Assembly: GCA_020850475.1 (NCBI GenBank)
Contig: JADZEO010000088.1
Coordinates: forward strand, 1-32,971
Direction of reading: 5' to 3'
DNA from: Bdellovibrionales bacterium
Lineage (GTDB): Bacteria; Bdellovibrionota; Bdellovibrionia; Bdellovibrionales; UBA1609
DNA length: 32,971 nt
Notes under the pieces: generated by a model
Databases searched by the model: none
Seen by the model: only the letters and a program-made list of their open reading frames with translations
Told to the model about the DNA's origin: nothing
Made by a program: the position numbers and the translations under genes
Shown: positions 22,919 through 30,751 of the stretch, piece after piece
Layout: each line of letters starts with the position of its first letter
Numbering within the stretch: the stretch's first letter is position 1

Positions 22919-23824
22919 ATGCCTTGGACATCGAGTATCCCTCTCCTGCTTGTGTTGGTCTTAACTCCCGTCGCCTTCGGAGCTCGCTCTAAAGACTCGG
23001 GCGCCGTGGTCGGCACGGGCACGGCCCCCATCACCATTGACCTCAGTTCGCCCAAAGGGGGATGGACGGTCGACCGCATGGTCTCGGTGAAAGGGCGAGT
23101 GAGTGATGCCACCGTGAACCCCGTGACGATCAGTATAAACGGTGATCGCTATCTCATTCGAACCGTCAACGGCGAGTTCAGCCGAAAATTTCCCGTCACC
23201 TCGGGGAAGAATGTGATTTCCGTTCAGGCTGCTAATAAAGCGGGAACCTTTAATTTCGCGAAAACTTTTTTTGCCAAGGTCGAACCGGTTCCCTTGGTGA
23301 CGGTACTCACCAGTGACACCGACAATGTCTACACTGACCTCCACATCTACGAACCCAGCGCTGACCTGACCGATCCGGTGAAGCAAAGTGAAAACAAAAC
23401 CGAACACGTTTTTTGGGCCCAAACCCAGTCACAAACGGGCGGAAATTTTTACCTCAATGAACAAGCGGGCAGTTACGATCAGCCCGGGTACGGTCCTTAT
23501 CTTTACACTCATCGTTCTCCGCCGCTGGGAATTTACCGCATCGACGCCAACTACTGGCCGAGTGGTGATAAAGCCCATGTGGTCGCCACTCTCAACGTTG
23601 TGCTTTTTGGCGGGACTTCAAAAGAAGTTCGCAAGACCGTGCGCAATCCACTGGTGATGCCGGGTGAAACCGTCACCATGGCTTTTGTTCGAATCGACAA
23701 GAATCAAGTCGGCTACATTTTTGCTCCGACGATGGATCCCAAGCCTCGAGATGAAAGTGTTTGGCCTAAGTGGGTTATTAATTACAACCCCCGACAAAAA
23801 TCCTCAGGTGGCGAGGAATATTAA
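22919..23824 (+). CDS. yfaP: YfaP-like DUF2135 periplasmic protein
   Basis: The 301-residue protein starts at the ATG at 22919 with GAGGT five bases upstream, in preference to a GTG at 22907. It has a signal peptide (MPWTSSIPLLLVLVLTPVAFGA). The N-terminal half is an Ig-like domain (ITIDLSSPKGGWTV, VSVKGRVSDATVNPVTISING, FPVTSGKNVISVQAANKAG). The C-terminal half is DUF2135, with LTSDTDNVYTDLHIYEP, then GYGPYLYTHRSPPLGIYRIDANYW. This family is known as a companion of YfaS-type alpha-2-macroglobulins in the yfa genes of Escherichia coli and the mag genes of Pseudomonas. Its biochemical role is not established. It is the first gene of a five-gene unit whose members are spaced 2 bases apart or overlap. 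Confidence 0.88.
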   Translation: MPWTSSIPLLLVLVLTPVAFGARSKDSGAVVGTGTAPITIDLSSPKGGWTVDRMVSVKGRVSDATVNPVTISINGDRYLIRTVNGEFSRKFPVTSGKNVISVQAANKAGTFNFAKTFFAKVEPVPLVTVLTSDTDNVYTDLHIYEPSADLTDPVKQSENKTEHVFWAQTQSQTGGNFYLNEQAGSYDQPGYGPYLYTHRSPPLGIYRIDANYWPSGDKAHVVATLNVVLFGGTSKEVRKTVRNPLVMPGETVTMAFVRIDKNQVGYIFAPTMDPKPRDESVWPKWVINYNPRQKSSGGEEY

Positions 23825-23826
23825 CC

Positions 23827-24447
23827 ATGACCCGATATTGGCAGTGGCTCGCCGTGAGCGTTTTGACTTGCTCGGCTTCGGCTCGCCCCAGTGAAACCCG
23901 CCTTTACCAGCAGGAGCGCATCGCCCGCGTGGCTTTGGAGCAAGCCCGCCGGACCACGGGCGAATGGGATCCGGCTCAGCGAGATTGCGCTGGGCTGATT
24001 CGGTGTGCCTACCGTCGGGGACTGGGACTTCCCACCACGCTTTGGCGTAACCAACACAACCAGTGGGTCGACTATGTCGGCGCCGGTGAACTGGTGAGCC
24101 ACAATTTTGATTTTATCACCCGTAGCCCCGAGCCAGATCAGATTGAGTCGGGCGACGTGCTGGTTTTTTATAATCCCCACAAAAAGCCCTTTGAGGCCTG
24201 GCATCTGATGTTGCTGATAAAATCCCCCGGCTCGGCCTCCCATCAAACTCTGGTCGTCTACCACAACGGCGAAACCGGTCGCCGTGCGGCGGTTCGCAAG
24301 GTGCGGTGGGAAAATTTGTTAGAGGAGCCGTCTTCGTGGCAACCCCGATCTTCGAATCCCCTCTTCCAAGGGGTTTTTCGCTGGCAGGGGTGGTCGCGCC
24401 TATTAACTAAGAGTATCGACATCACCGAAAACCGTAACAGGGAATAA
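23827..24447 (+). CDS. yfaT: YfaT-like DUF1175 protein, NlpC/P60-like fold
   Basis: The 206-residue protein has a signal peptide of about 19 residues (WLAVSVLTCSASA). It matches DUF1175 with RDCAGLIRCAYRRGL (Cys54), SGDVLVFYNP, AWHLMLL (His126) and VVYHNGE (His146). Cys-His-His in this order and with this strand context is the catalytic layout of NlpC/P60 papain-like peptidases, which cut peptidoglycan stem peptides. Enzymatic activity for DUF1175 is inferred from the motif and has not been shown, as far as I recall. It starts two bases after yfaP stops and ends two bases before yfaA starts. Confidence 0.85.
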   Translation: MTRYWQWLAVSVLTCSASARPSETRLYQQERIARVALEQARRTTGEWDPAQRDCAGLIRCAYRRGLGLPTTLWRNQHNQWVDYVGAGELVSHNFDFITRSPEPDQIESGDVLVFYNPHKKPFEAWHLMLLIKSPGSASHQTLVVYHNGETGRRAAVRKVRWENLLEEPSSWQPRSSNPLFQGVFRWQGWSRLLTKSIDITENRNRE

Positions 24448-24449
24448 TC

Positions 24450-25850
24450 ATGAAATATTTTTTCCAAATCATCTTTGTCAGCGCCGTCCTCATGGCCACT
24501 TCCCGTGGAGCTGTGGCGGAAGTTCTTCCGGAGCCCGACGAGGCCCTCGCGCCTAAGATCACCTTTCAGGTTCGCGATGCTGTTCAATTGCACCAGTTCT
24601 TGCGACAAAATACCGAGGCTAAACGCTTTGTGGGTTCGAATCTTTTCCGTGGGTTGTTTTATCGTTTGAATCCGGTGTTTGGGATGCTCGGCAGTGAGTA
24701 TGCGGCCTCTTGGCAGGGCACGCTCCTTGATTTTGCCTATGAAAAGACGATGGCGGGTCACCCACTGACACTGGCTTATTATCCGCAGCGCCGCCTGAAC
24801 TCGCCTTTTGGGTCCGCGATCGGCGGACTCGGGTCAGTCGAACAAAAGCTCGTCGCTACACTCACCAAGTCGCTGGGAGCTACGGATCATCAAATTCGCC
24901 CAGCAGAGAAGGGTGGCGCCTTGACCACCGTGCGGAGTGTGAAAGTGCAAAATCAGCTTTTTGCTCAAGGGCTGAATAACGGTTGCTTGGGCCTGAGTCG
25001 CGATCCCTATGTGACGGCCCACCTCATGCGGTCCTGTGCAAGGCCTCAGGCGGATGCGACGGTGGAAGCGGATCTGCGCTTGTTGTTTCCCGCCTTGTCA
25101 GCGGTTTATCGACGATTTTTTTCGGAACAGAGCTTAATGAAATTGAACTTTGCCTGGGACCCCAAGAGTTCGTCCTGGAAACCACGCGATGTGCAGTTGC
25201 CTCTCAACCAAGACCACCAGTTCAAGACGGGCGCCATTCCCAGTGGCTTCTTCGCCGCCGTCCCTTCGTCCACGGCTCTGCTGATTGCCGCACAGGTCCC
25301 CGACCCAAAGGGCTTTGGTCCCGACCAGTTCAAATCCTATCTTGGTGAGTCTGCCACCATTCGGCGCCAACGCGATCCGGTCACCGTGGGTCTCATTGCT
25401 TTTTGGCTGGAGCATAAACTCGAAACGGCAATCCTCATCGGCAAAGAAGCATCGACTGAAGAAATGGAAGGCTTTCGTGAACTGTACGGCGAGTCCGGTC
25501 TCTACAGCATTCACTTTGCACGGGTGTGCAAACAATTTGTCGGAGTTGCCCCCAACGCCAGCGCCCTTGAAGAACTCAACAAGGCCTGCGCCGGAAGCGT
25601 CCCTAATATGTTACACCTTGCTCAAGCTGGCGTGCAGAAGCTGCACGGCCAAAATCCCTCGGTTGCTCTCCTCGTAAATTTGGGAAAGCTTTTGGATGAA
25701 ACTTTTAAGTCGGGGCTCGCCTCGATCGGTGAAGGATCGGAAGGTGCCCCTGAGGTCAAAGAGGCGCAATCGATCTTGAACCAACTCCCGTATTACCTTT
25801 TCGCTGGCAGCATCGAAGATAACACCCTGGTCATGAAAGAGGTTCTTTAA
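24450..25850 (+). CDS. yfaA: YfaA-like DUF2138 periplasmic protein
   Basis: The 466-residue protein has a signal peptide (KYFFQIIFVSAVLMATSRGAVA) and no further membrane segment. I assign it to DUF2138 from position between DUF1175 and YfaS-type genes and from overall features: LTLAYYPQRRLNSPFGSAIGG, FFAAVPSSTALLIAAQVP and ETAILIGKEAS. Three or four cysteines occur in the middle (NNGCLG, MRSCARP) and late (RVCKQF, NKACAG), consistent with disulfides. The E. coli protein is somewhat longer, as I recall. The function is unknown. The stop shares one base with the start of the alpha-2-macroglobulin gene (TAATG), showing tight coupling. Confidence 0.75.
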   Translation: MKYFFQIIFVSAVLMATSRGAVAEVLPEPDEALAPKITFQVRDAVQLHQFLRQNTEAKRFVGSNLFRGLFYRLNPVFGMLGSEYAASWQGTLLDFAYEKTMAGHPLTLAYYPQRRLNSPFGSAIGGLGSVEQKLVATLTKSLGATDHQIRPAEKGGALTTVRSVKVQNQLFAQGLNNGCLGLSRDPYVTAHLMRSCARPQADATVEADLRLLFPALSAVYRRFFSEQSLMKLNFAWDPKSSSWKPRDVQLPLNQDHQFKTGAIPSGFFAAVPSSTALLIAAQVPDPKGFGPDQFKSYLGESATIRRQRDPVTVGLIAFWLEHKLETAILIGKEASTEEMEGFRELYGESGLYSIHFARVCKQFVGVAPNASALEELNKACAGSVPNMLHLAQAGVQKLHGQNPSVALLVNLGKLLDETFKSGLASIGEGSEGAPEVKEAQSILNQLPYYLFAGSIEDNTLVMKEVL

Positions 25851-28800
25851 TGGCACGCCTGAGCTTACGACTTTGTTTTTTACTGATCGGAACCTTCTCT
25901 GCGAACCTCGCATGGAGCAAAAATCTTTACATGACGATCCGCCGGGATTTTGGGCCTCAAGAAAATCCTCAAGTGGAGGTCAACTATGTGAGTCCTGCGC
26001 CCGTGAGCTTTCGCTTGCTTAAGCCGAAGGACATGGCCCAGTTTATTTCCAGTCAGATCGATTTGCGACGGGCCTGGAAGCAACCCAAAACGGAACTCAA
26101 TTCGGCCCGATTTCTTCTCCAAGGATTTAACGATTTAAAACTCGACACCGGGTGGATTCGCGCCGGTCTCAATCAGGACCTGAAACTGGCAATGAAACCC
26201 CAGTTCGGTGGCGCGAGCTACGGAAGTACGCCAAGTCCCTTAGCTCTCGGACCTAAGGAGTTCATCGCCGCCCCCGAAGGTTTTGAAGTGCTCAAAGAAT
26301 TTTCCTCAGTCCCCGAGGAACAAGACAACAAAAAGCCCTTTGATGTTCCCGGTTTTGACTGGTGGAACATGAATAGTGAGGGCGGACTCAAAACCCGCAT
26401 CGTGACTCTCCCTCAACTCGATCCGGGATTTTATGTCCTGCAGGTTTTGCAGTTGGGTCTCGAAGGTCAAGTGGTTCTGGTGATTAACGACATTGTGGCT
26501 CGCCTAGAACAAACCGCCGATGCCGCCGTGGTGACCGCTACCAACCGCAATGGTGAGCCCCTCAGCGGAGCCAAAGTCAGTCTGCGCAACATTCAAGGCG
26601 AGTGGGTCGCCAAAGAAACCACCGACAAAAACGGTGTGGCCCACTTTAAGCGCCTCAATAGCCCCCAGCTCATCGCCACCGTGGAAAAAAGCGGAACCGC
26701 CATTATTGACACGGATTTTTACGCCACCACCGCCGTGAGCCCCGATCTGTATCTTTACACGGACCGACCCATGTTTAAGTCGGGTGAAACCGTTCACTAC
26801 CGAGGAATTCTCCGCGAAACTGCTCGGGGCGTGAGCGCACTCACAGCCGCCTCGACTGCCAAGGTGAGAGTCGTCGATGTCGACGACGGTATGGTGGTAA
26901 GTGAAACGCCCGTGAAAGTGGGCGAGTTCGGCACTTTCCATGGCGAAGTGGCGATGCCAAGCGACCAAGAGGCCGGAGTTTACCGCATCGAAGCCGCGGT
27001 GGACGACAAGTCACATATCGGCGAGTTCCGGGTTAAGAATTATGTAAAGCCCATTTTTTTCCTAACCATTCAGTCGGATCAGGAAACCCTGAAGCCTGGC
27101 ACGCAATTGCGGGCGACGATCAAGGTCGAGCGCTTTGCCGGCGGTGTGCCCACCGACGTGGTTTACCGCGCGCAGTTGTTTCGCTCCAAAGCTGATTCCC
27201 CTCAATGGGTGGACGATGCTGGCATGGGCGAGACCGGTTCCTTGGTGACTTACTTTTGGGACCAAACGCCCAATCAGTACAATCCCTTGACGTTGTTGCA
27301 CAGTCAGGACGAAGTGAAGTTAAATCGTAACGGCACCGGTACAATCAATTTGACCGTCCCCACCGACTCCACCTACCAAGCGAATTTTGACTATAAATAT
27401 CTACTTAAAATCACCGCTCAAGATGCCGACGGCAATTCGGCCGACGCCGCCAAATCCTTTTTGGACATGAAGAGTGAACTCATGGCTCAAGCTCGGATGT
27501 CGGCCTCGTTTGCTGGCGCGGGATTTCCAGCCACTCTCAAAGTGCGCTCAGTGTACCCTTCGGGCAAGGCTTACCCCCAAGCCAGGGGTCAAATCCAGTG
27601 GAGCGTCACCGCCTACAATGGAACTGAAACCAAAATCGAAGACAAAACTTTTAAAACCGACGATCAAGGTCGCTTCGAGGTCGCCGTCCCCACCAACCAA
27701 CCCGGAGCCGTTCGTGCTCGGGTTTTTATTTGGGACTCCAAGGACGTTGCGAATCGAGCCGAAGCGGAATTGTTGGTCCTGGGCTCTGACCTTCGCCAAG
27801 GAGTGGTTCGGGTTCAAGAAATGTCGCTGCTCAGCCGCCGCGATTATTTTTTCCCAGGCGAAACCGCCAAAGGTTTGGTCATGCTCCCCGAGGGCTGGGG
27901 CCACAACCGTCAAAATAAGGGATTGTTGTACATAACCGTCGCCGGCGAAAAGATTTTTAGTCAACGCGTTCAACCCGTGGAGGGCTTGGCAACTTGGATT
28001 GAAGAAAAAATTCTCCCTGAATTTGGTACCGGGGTTTACCTCATCGTGGCGTACGCCGACCCTACGCACGGCTGGGTGGAACGCAAGTTTTCTTACCGTA
28101 TTCCGCAAAAAGACAAATACCTCCAGGTGAAGCTGGCCTTTGCCCAAGGCAACGTGATGCCGGGCCAAGAACAAACCGTCAACTTGACGGTTCTTGATCA
28201 TGAGGGGAAGCCTCTCAAATCCGAGGTCTCGCTGTCGGTGGTGGATAAGGCCGTGCTGACTTTGCAACCGGAGTTTCGTCCGCCGCTCATGGAGTTCTTT
28301 TATCCCCAGGCGAAACTGAATTTATCCAGTTTTTTTAGTAGCCAGTTTCAATCCTATGGATACGGCGAACCCCTCGCTAAATTGTTTCGACCCAATTATT
28401 GGTTTTCGGCGGCTAAAGCGGAGCCGGAAAAGCTCAAAGAAGAAGACACGGCTCACTGGGTCGCTGACTTGTTAACCAATGACAAGGGAATGGCCAGCTC
28501 CACCTTTAGAATGCCTTCGAATCAAACCATTTGGGAAGTGACGGCGGTCGCGGTCGATAAGAATGGTCGCTTTGGCGAGGGCAAAAGTGAGTTCAAGTCC
28601 CAAATGCCGATTTCGCTCATTCTGGCCATGCCCGCCTTCTTGCGAACCGGTGATATCATGGAGCCACGCCTCTCAATTGCCAACACGCAAGAGACCAAAC
28701 AAACCTATGACGTCAAGTACAGTCTAGAGACACCACCCGAACTCAAAGTGGAAACTCCCATCGCGACCAGCGGCTCGGTTGCCCCCGGCAAAAATCTTGA

Positions 28801-30751
28801 TTTTGTGGGACAGGCGACACTTGTCAGTCATGTCGGCGAACCAAAAAACTTAAGCTTAACCAGCCATCTCGAGTTTGCGCAAAAGAGCTTGGCTTTTTCT
28901 CATTCGCTGCGCGCGATGGAATCGCGCATTCCCATTCAAGAAACTCCCAAGGAAACCGATGGCGCTTGGCGCTTGAGTCAGAGTGCTGAGGCACCCATTC
29001 GCTCGGTTCGCTACACGGTAACCCAGGGCTTGATGGGCACCATGATGCCTGCCATGCGTTGGCTGATCGCCTATCCGCATGGGTGTGTGGAACAAACACT
29101 CAGTCGAACCATTCCAAGTTTGGTGGTTCGAGACCTATTTGAGTCCACGAGCCCGGGAGCGACCTCGGCTGCAACCTTAGCTCCCTCGGCCGGAGTCTTG
29201 GCTAAGGCTTGGTTTTGGGTAAAAAATCTGCTGAGCCGATTCTGGAATTGGCTTAAGAGTTTGTTCGTCGGTGAGACCGTTCAAGTTAAGCTCACCCGCA
29301 ACTTTGGAAAACTCGTAGGCGATGCGAAAGAATTTGCCTCGGCGGGACTCAAAAAGATTGCTGGCTTTCAAAATCAAAATGGCTCTTTTGCTTGGTTTGC
29401 CGGAGAAGGCGAAGGCGATCTCGACATGACTCTCGCCGTGACCATGATGCTTCTCAGTCACGAACGCCCCTACTTCAGCAGCGAAGGCATTGAGCTCGAC
29501 CGCACCTGGAGTTGGCTCAGCAACCAGTACCTCGACAACAACTCCGAGCGCGGCGTGGTCATGACTTTTATTGAGTCCCGACTGAGCAAAGCGGGAACCA
29601 TTCAAACCGGGCGCAGTGACGCCATCGCCCGCATCAATCAAATTGGCCCCACGCTTAAAGATCAGGGACTCGGCCTGCAAGGCTTGACGTTGTTGGCAAT
29701 CGACAGCTTTGGTTTGAAGGATGCTGCCGAAATTAAAACGACTCAAGACTCCTTACTGGCGAGCCTCAAATCCGGTTTGCAAGATTTCTTTAATAAAGGC
29801 GGCCAGATCGATTTGTGGCGACCTCTCCGGGCCCAGTGGCAAGGCTACCCGGGCCTCTTTGTGTCGGATGTCGCCCTGAGTGCGCGAGCCTTGCAGGCTT
29901 TCGGAGCACTCGACAACAGCCTGAGAGCTTCGTTGGTGACTCTGCTGCTACGCGAATTCAATGGCTCGCACTTTGGCTCAACCTTTGAGACCTCGATGAC
30001 TTTGCTCCACAGCGCGTGGCTCCTCAAAGAAGACTTGAGTAGCAAAGAATCGACTCGCCCACCAGAACTTGAAATTGACGGTAAAACGGTTGCGAACGAC
30101 AAAATTCAAGCGCTGTCGAACTTTGGTGGTTGGGAACTGGAAGTCGACGGTTCAGTTCTGAGCCCGGGTGAACATGTCATTAAGGCCGAGCGCGGCGACT
30201 ACCTTTCCGCCGACCTTCAAGCCACGCGTTGGGTGCCGATCGAAAAAGCTTCCCTTCAAGCTCACGGCTGGGCACTCAAGAAGTCCATTTTCAAAATTGA
30301 AAATGGGGGATTACAAAAGCGTCCCTTTGATCCCGCCCTAGAAGGGGTCCGCGTTGGAGATCTACTCTATGTTGAACTCGAGTTCAGTCATCAGCGCGAC
30401 CAAGAGGGCTGGCGGCACTCCCTGTCCCCCAGCCATTTTATCGTTCAAGACGACATTCCCTCCGGTTTTGTCGTGCTCGAGAGCGACAAAGATTATTCGG
30501 CTTTCGCTTGGTACGATCCCGATAAAACCAGGAGTCGCCATGTCCGCCGCCTCGAACCCGACCGCGCGGCTTGGTACTTTCGTTATGAGAGTAATTGGAT
30601 GAAACAAAATCGTCGCGTGGGTTATTTTATGCGAGCCACTTACGGCGGGACTTATTCGAGCGGTGTGGCTCGGGTAGAAGATTTTTATGATGAAGCAAGT
30701 TTTGCACAAACTGGCGGTTATCGCGTGCGCGTGGCCCCTCATCAGCGTTAA
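25850..30751 (+). CDS. yfaS: Bacterial alpha-2-macroglobulin, YfaS/MagD type, thioester-containing
   Basis: The 1633-residue protein has an ordinary signal peptide (cleaved near AWS, residue 22-23) and no lipobox, so it should be a soluble or peripherally bound periplasmic protein. Landmarks in order are a YfaS-type N-domain, the MG2 signature YLYTDRPMFKSGETVHYRG (about 300-318), further MG domains, a central A2M segment (HWVADLLTNDKGMASSTFRMPSN, about 866-890), the thioester motif GCVEQ with Cys1079 and Gln1082, an alpha/alpha-toroid thioester domain (to about 1400) and C-terminal receptor-like domains (DIPSGFVVLESD). Macroglobulins trap proteases: cleavage of a bait segment exposes the thioester, which binds the attacker. 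Residues 1118-1142 form an unusual Trp-rich amphipathic segment inside the thioester domain. Neighbours make a full yfa/mag operon. Confidence 0.95.
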   Translation: MARLSLRLCFLLIGTFSANLAWSKNLYMTIRRDFGPQENPQVEVNYVSPAPVSFRLLKPKDMAQFISSQIDLRRAWKQPKTELNSARFLLQGFNDLKLDTGWIRAGLNQDLKLAMKPQFGGASYGSTPSPLALGPKEFIAAPEGFEVLKEFSSVPEEQDNKKPFDVPGFDWWNMNSEGGLKTRIVTLPQLDPGFYVLQVLQLGLEGQVVLVINDIVARLEQTADAAVVTATNRNGEPLSGAKVSLRNIQGEWVAKETTDKNGVAHFKRLNSPQLIATVEKSGTAIIDTDFYATTAVSPDLYLYTDRPMFKSGETVHYRGILRETARGVSALTAASTAKVRVVDVDDGMVVSETPVKVGEFGTFHGEVAMPSDQEAGVYRIEAAVDDKSHIGEFRVKNYVKPIFFLTIQSDQETLKPGTQLRATIKVERFAGGVPTDVVYRAQLFRSKADSPQWVDDAGMGETGSLVTYFWDQTPNQYNPLTLLHSQDEVKLNRNGTGTINLTVPTDSTYQANFDYKYLLKITAQDADGNSADAAKSFLDMKSELMAQARMSASFAGAGFPATLKVRSVYPSGKAYPQARGQIQWSVTAYNGTETKIEDKTFKTDDQGRFEVAVPTNQPGAVRARVFIWDSKDVANRAEAELLVLGSDLRQGVVRVQEMSLLSRRDYFFPGETAKGLVMLPEGWGHNRQNKGLLYITVAGEKIFSQRVQPVEGLATWIEEKILPEFGTGVYLIVAYADPTHGWVERKFSYRIPQKDKYLQVKLAFAQGNVMPGQEQTVNLTVLDHEGKPLKSEVSLSVVDKAVLTLQPEFRPPLMEFFYPQAKLNLSSFFSSQFQSYGYGEPLAKLFRPNYWFSAAKAEPEKLKEEDTAHWVADLLTNDKGMASSTFRMPSNQTIWEVTAVAVDKNGRFGEGKSEFKSQMPISLILAMPAFLRTGDIMEPRLSIANTQETKQTYDVKYSLETPPELKVETPIATSGSVAPGKNLDFVGQATLVSHVGEPKNLSLTSHLEFAQKSLAFSHSLRAMESRIPIQETPKETDGAWRLSQSAEAPIRSVRYTVTQGLMGTMMPAMRWLIAYPHGCVEQTLSRTIPSLVVRDLFESTSPGATSAATLAPSAGVLAKAWFWVKNLLSRFWNWLKSLFVGETVQVKLTRNFGKLVGDAKEFASAGLKKIAGFQNQNGSFAWFAGEGEGDLDMTLAVTMMLLSHERPYFSSEGIELDRTWSWLSNQYLDNNSERGVVMTFIESRLSKAGTIQTGRSDAIARINQIGPTLKDQGLGLQGLTLLAIDSFGLKDAAEIKTTQDSLLASLKSGLQDFFNKGGQIDLWRPLRAQWQGYPGLFVSDVALSARALQAFGALDNSLRASLVTLLLREFNGSHFGSTFETSMTLLHSAWLLKEDLSSKESTRPPELEIDGKTVANDKIQALSNFGGWELEVDGSVLSPGEHVIKAERGDYLSADLQATRWVPIEKASLQAHGWALKKSIFKIENGGLQKRPFDPALEGVRVGDLLYVELEFSHQRDQEGWRHSLSPSHFIVQDDIPSGFVVLESDKDYSAFAWYDPDKTRSRHVRRLEPDRAAWYFRYESNWMKQNRRVGYFMRATYGGTYSSGVARVEDFYDEASFAQTGGYRVRVAPHQR

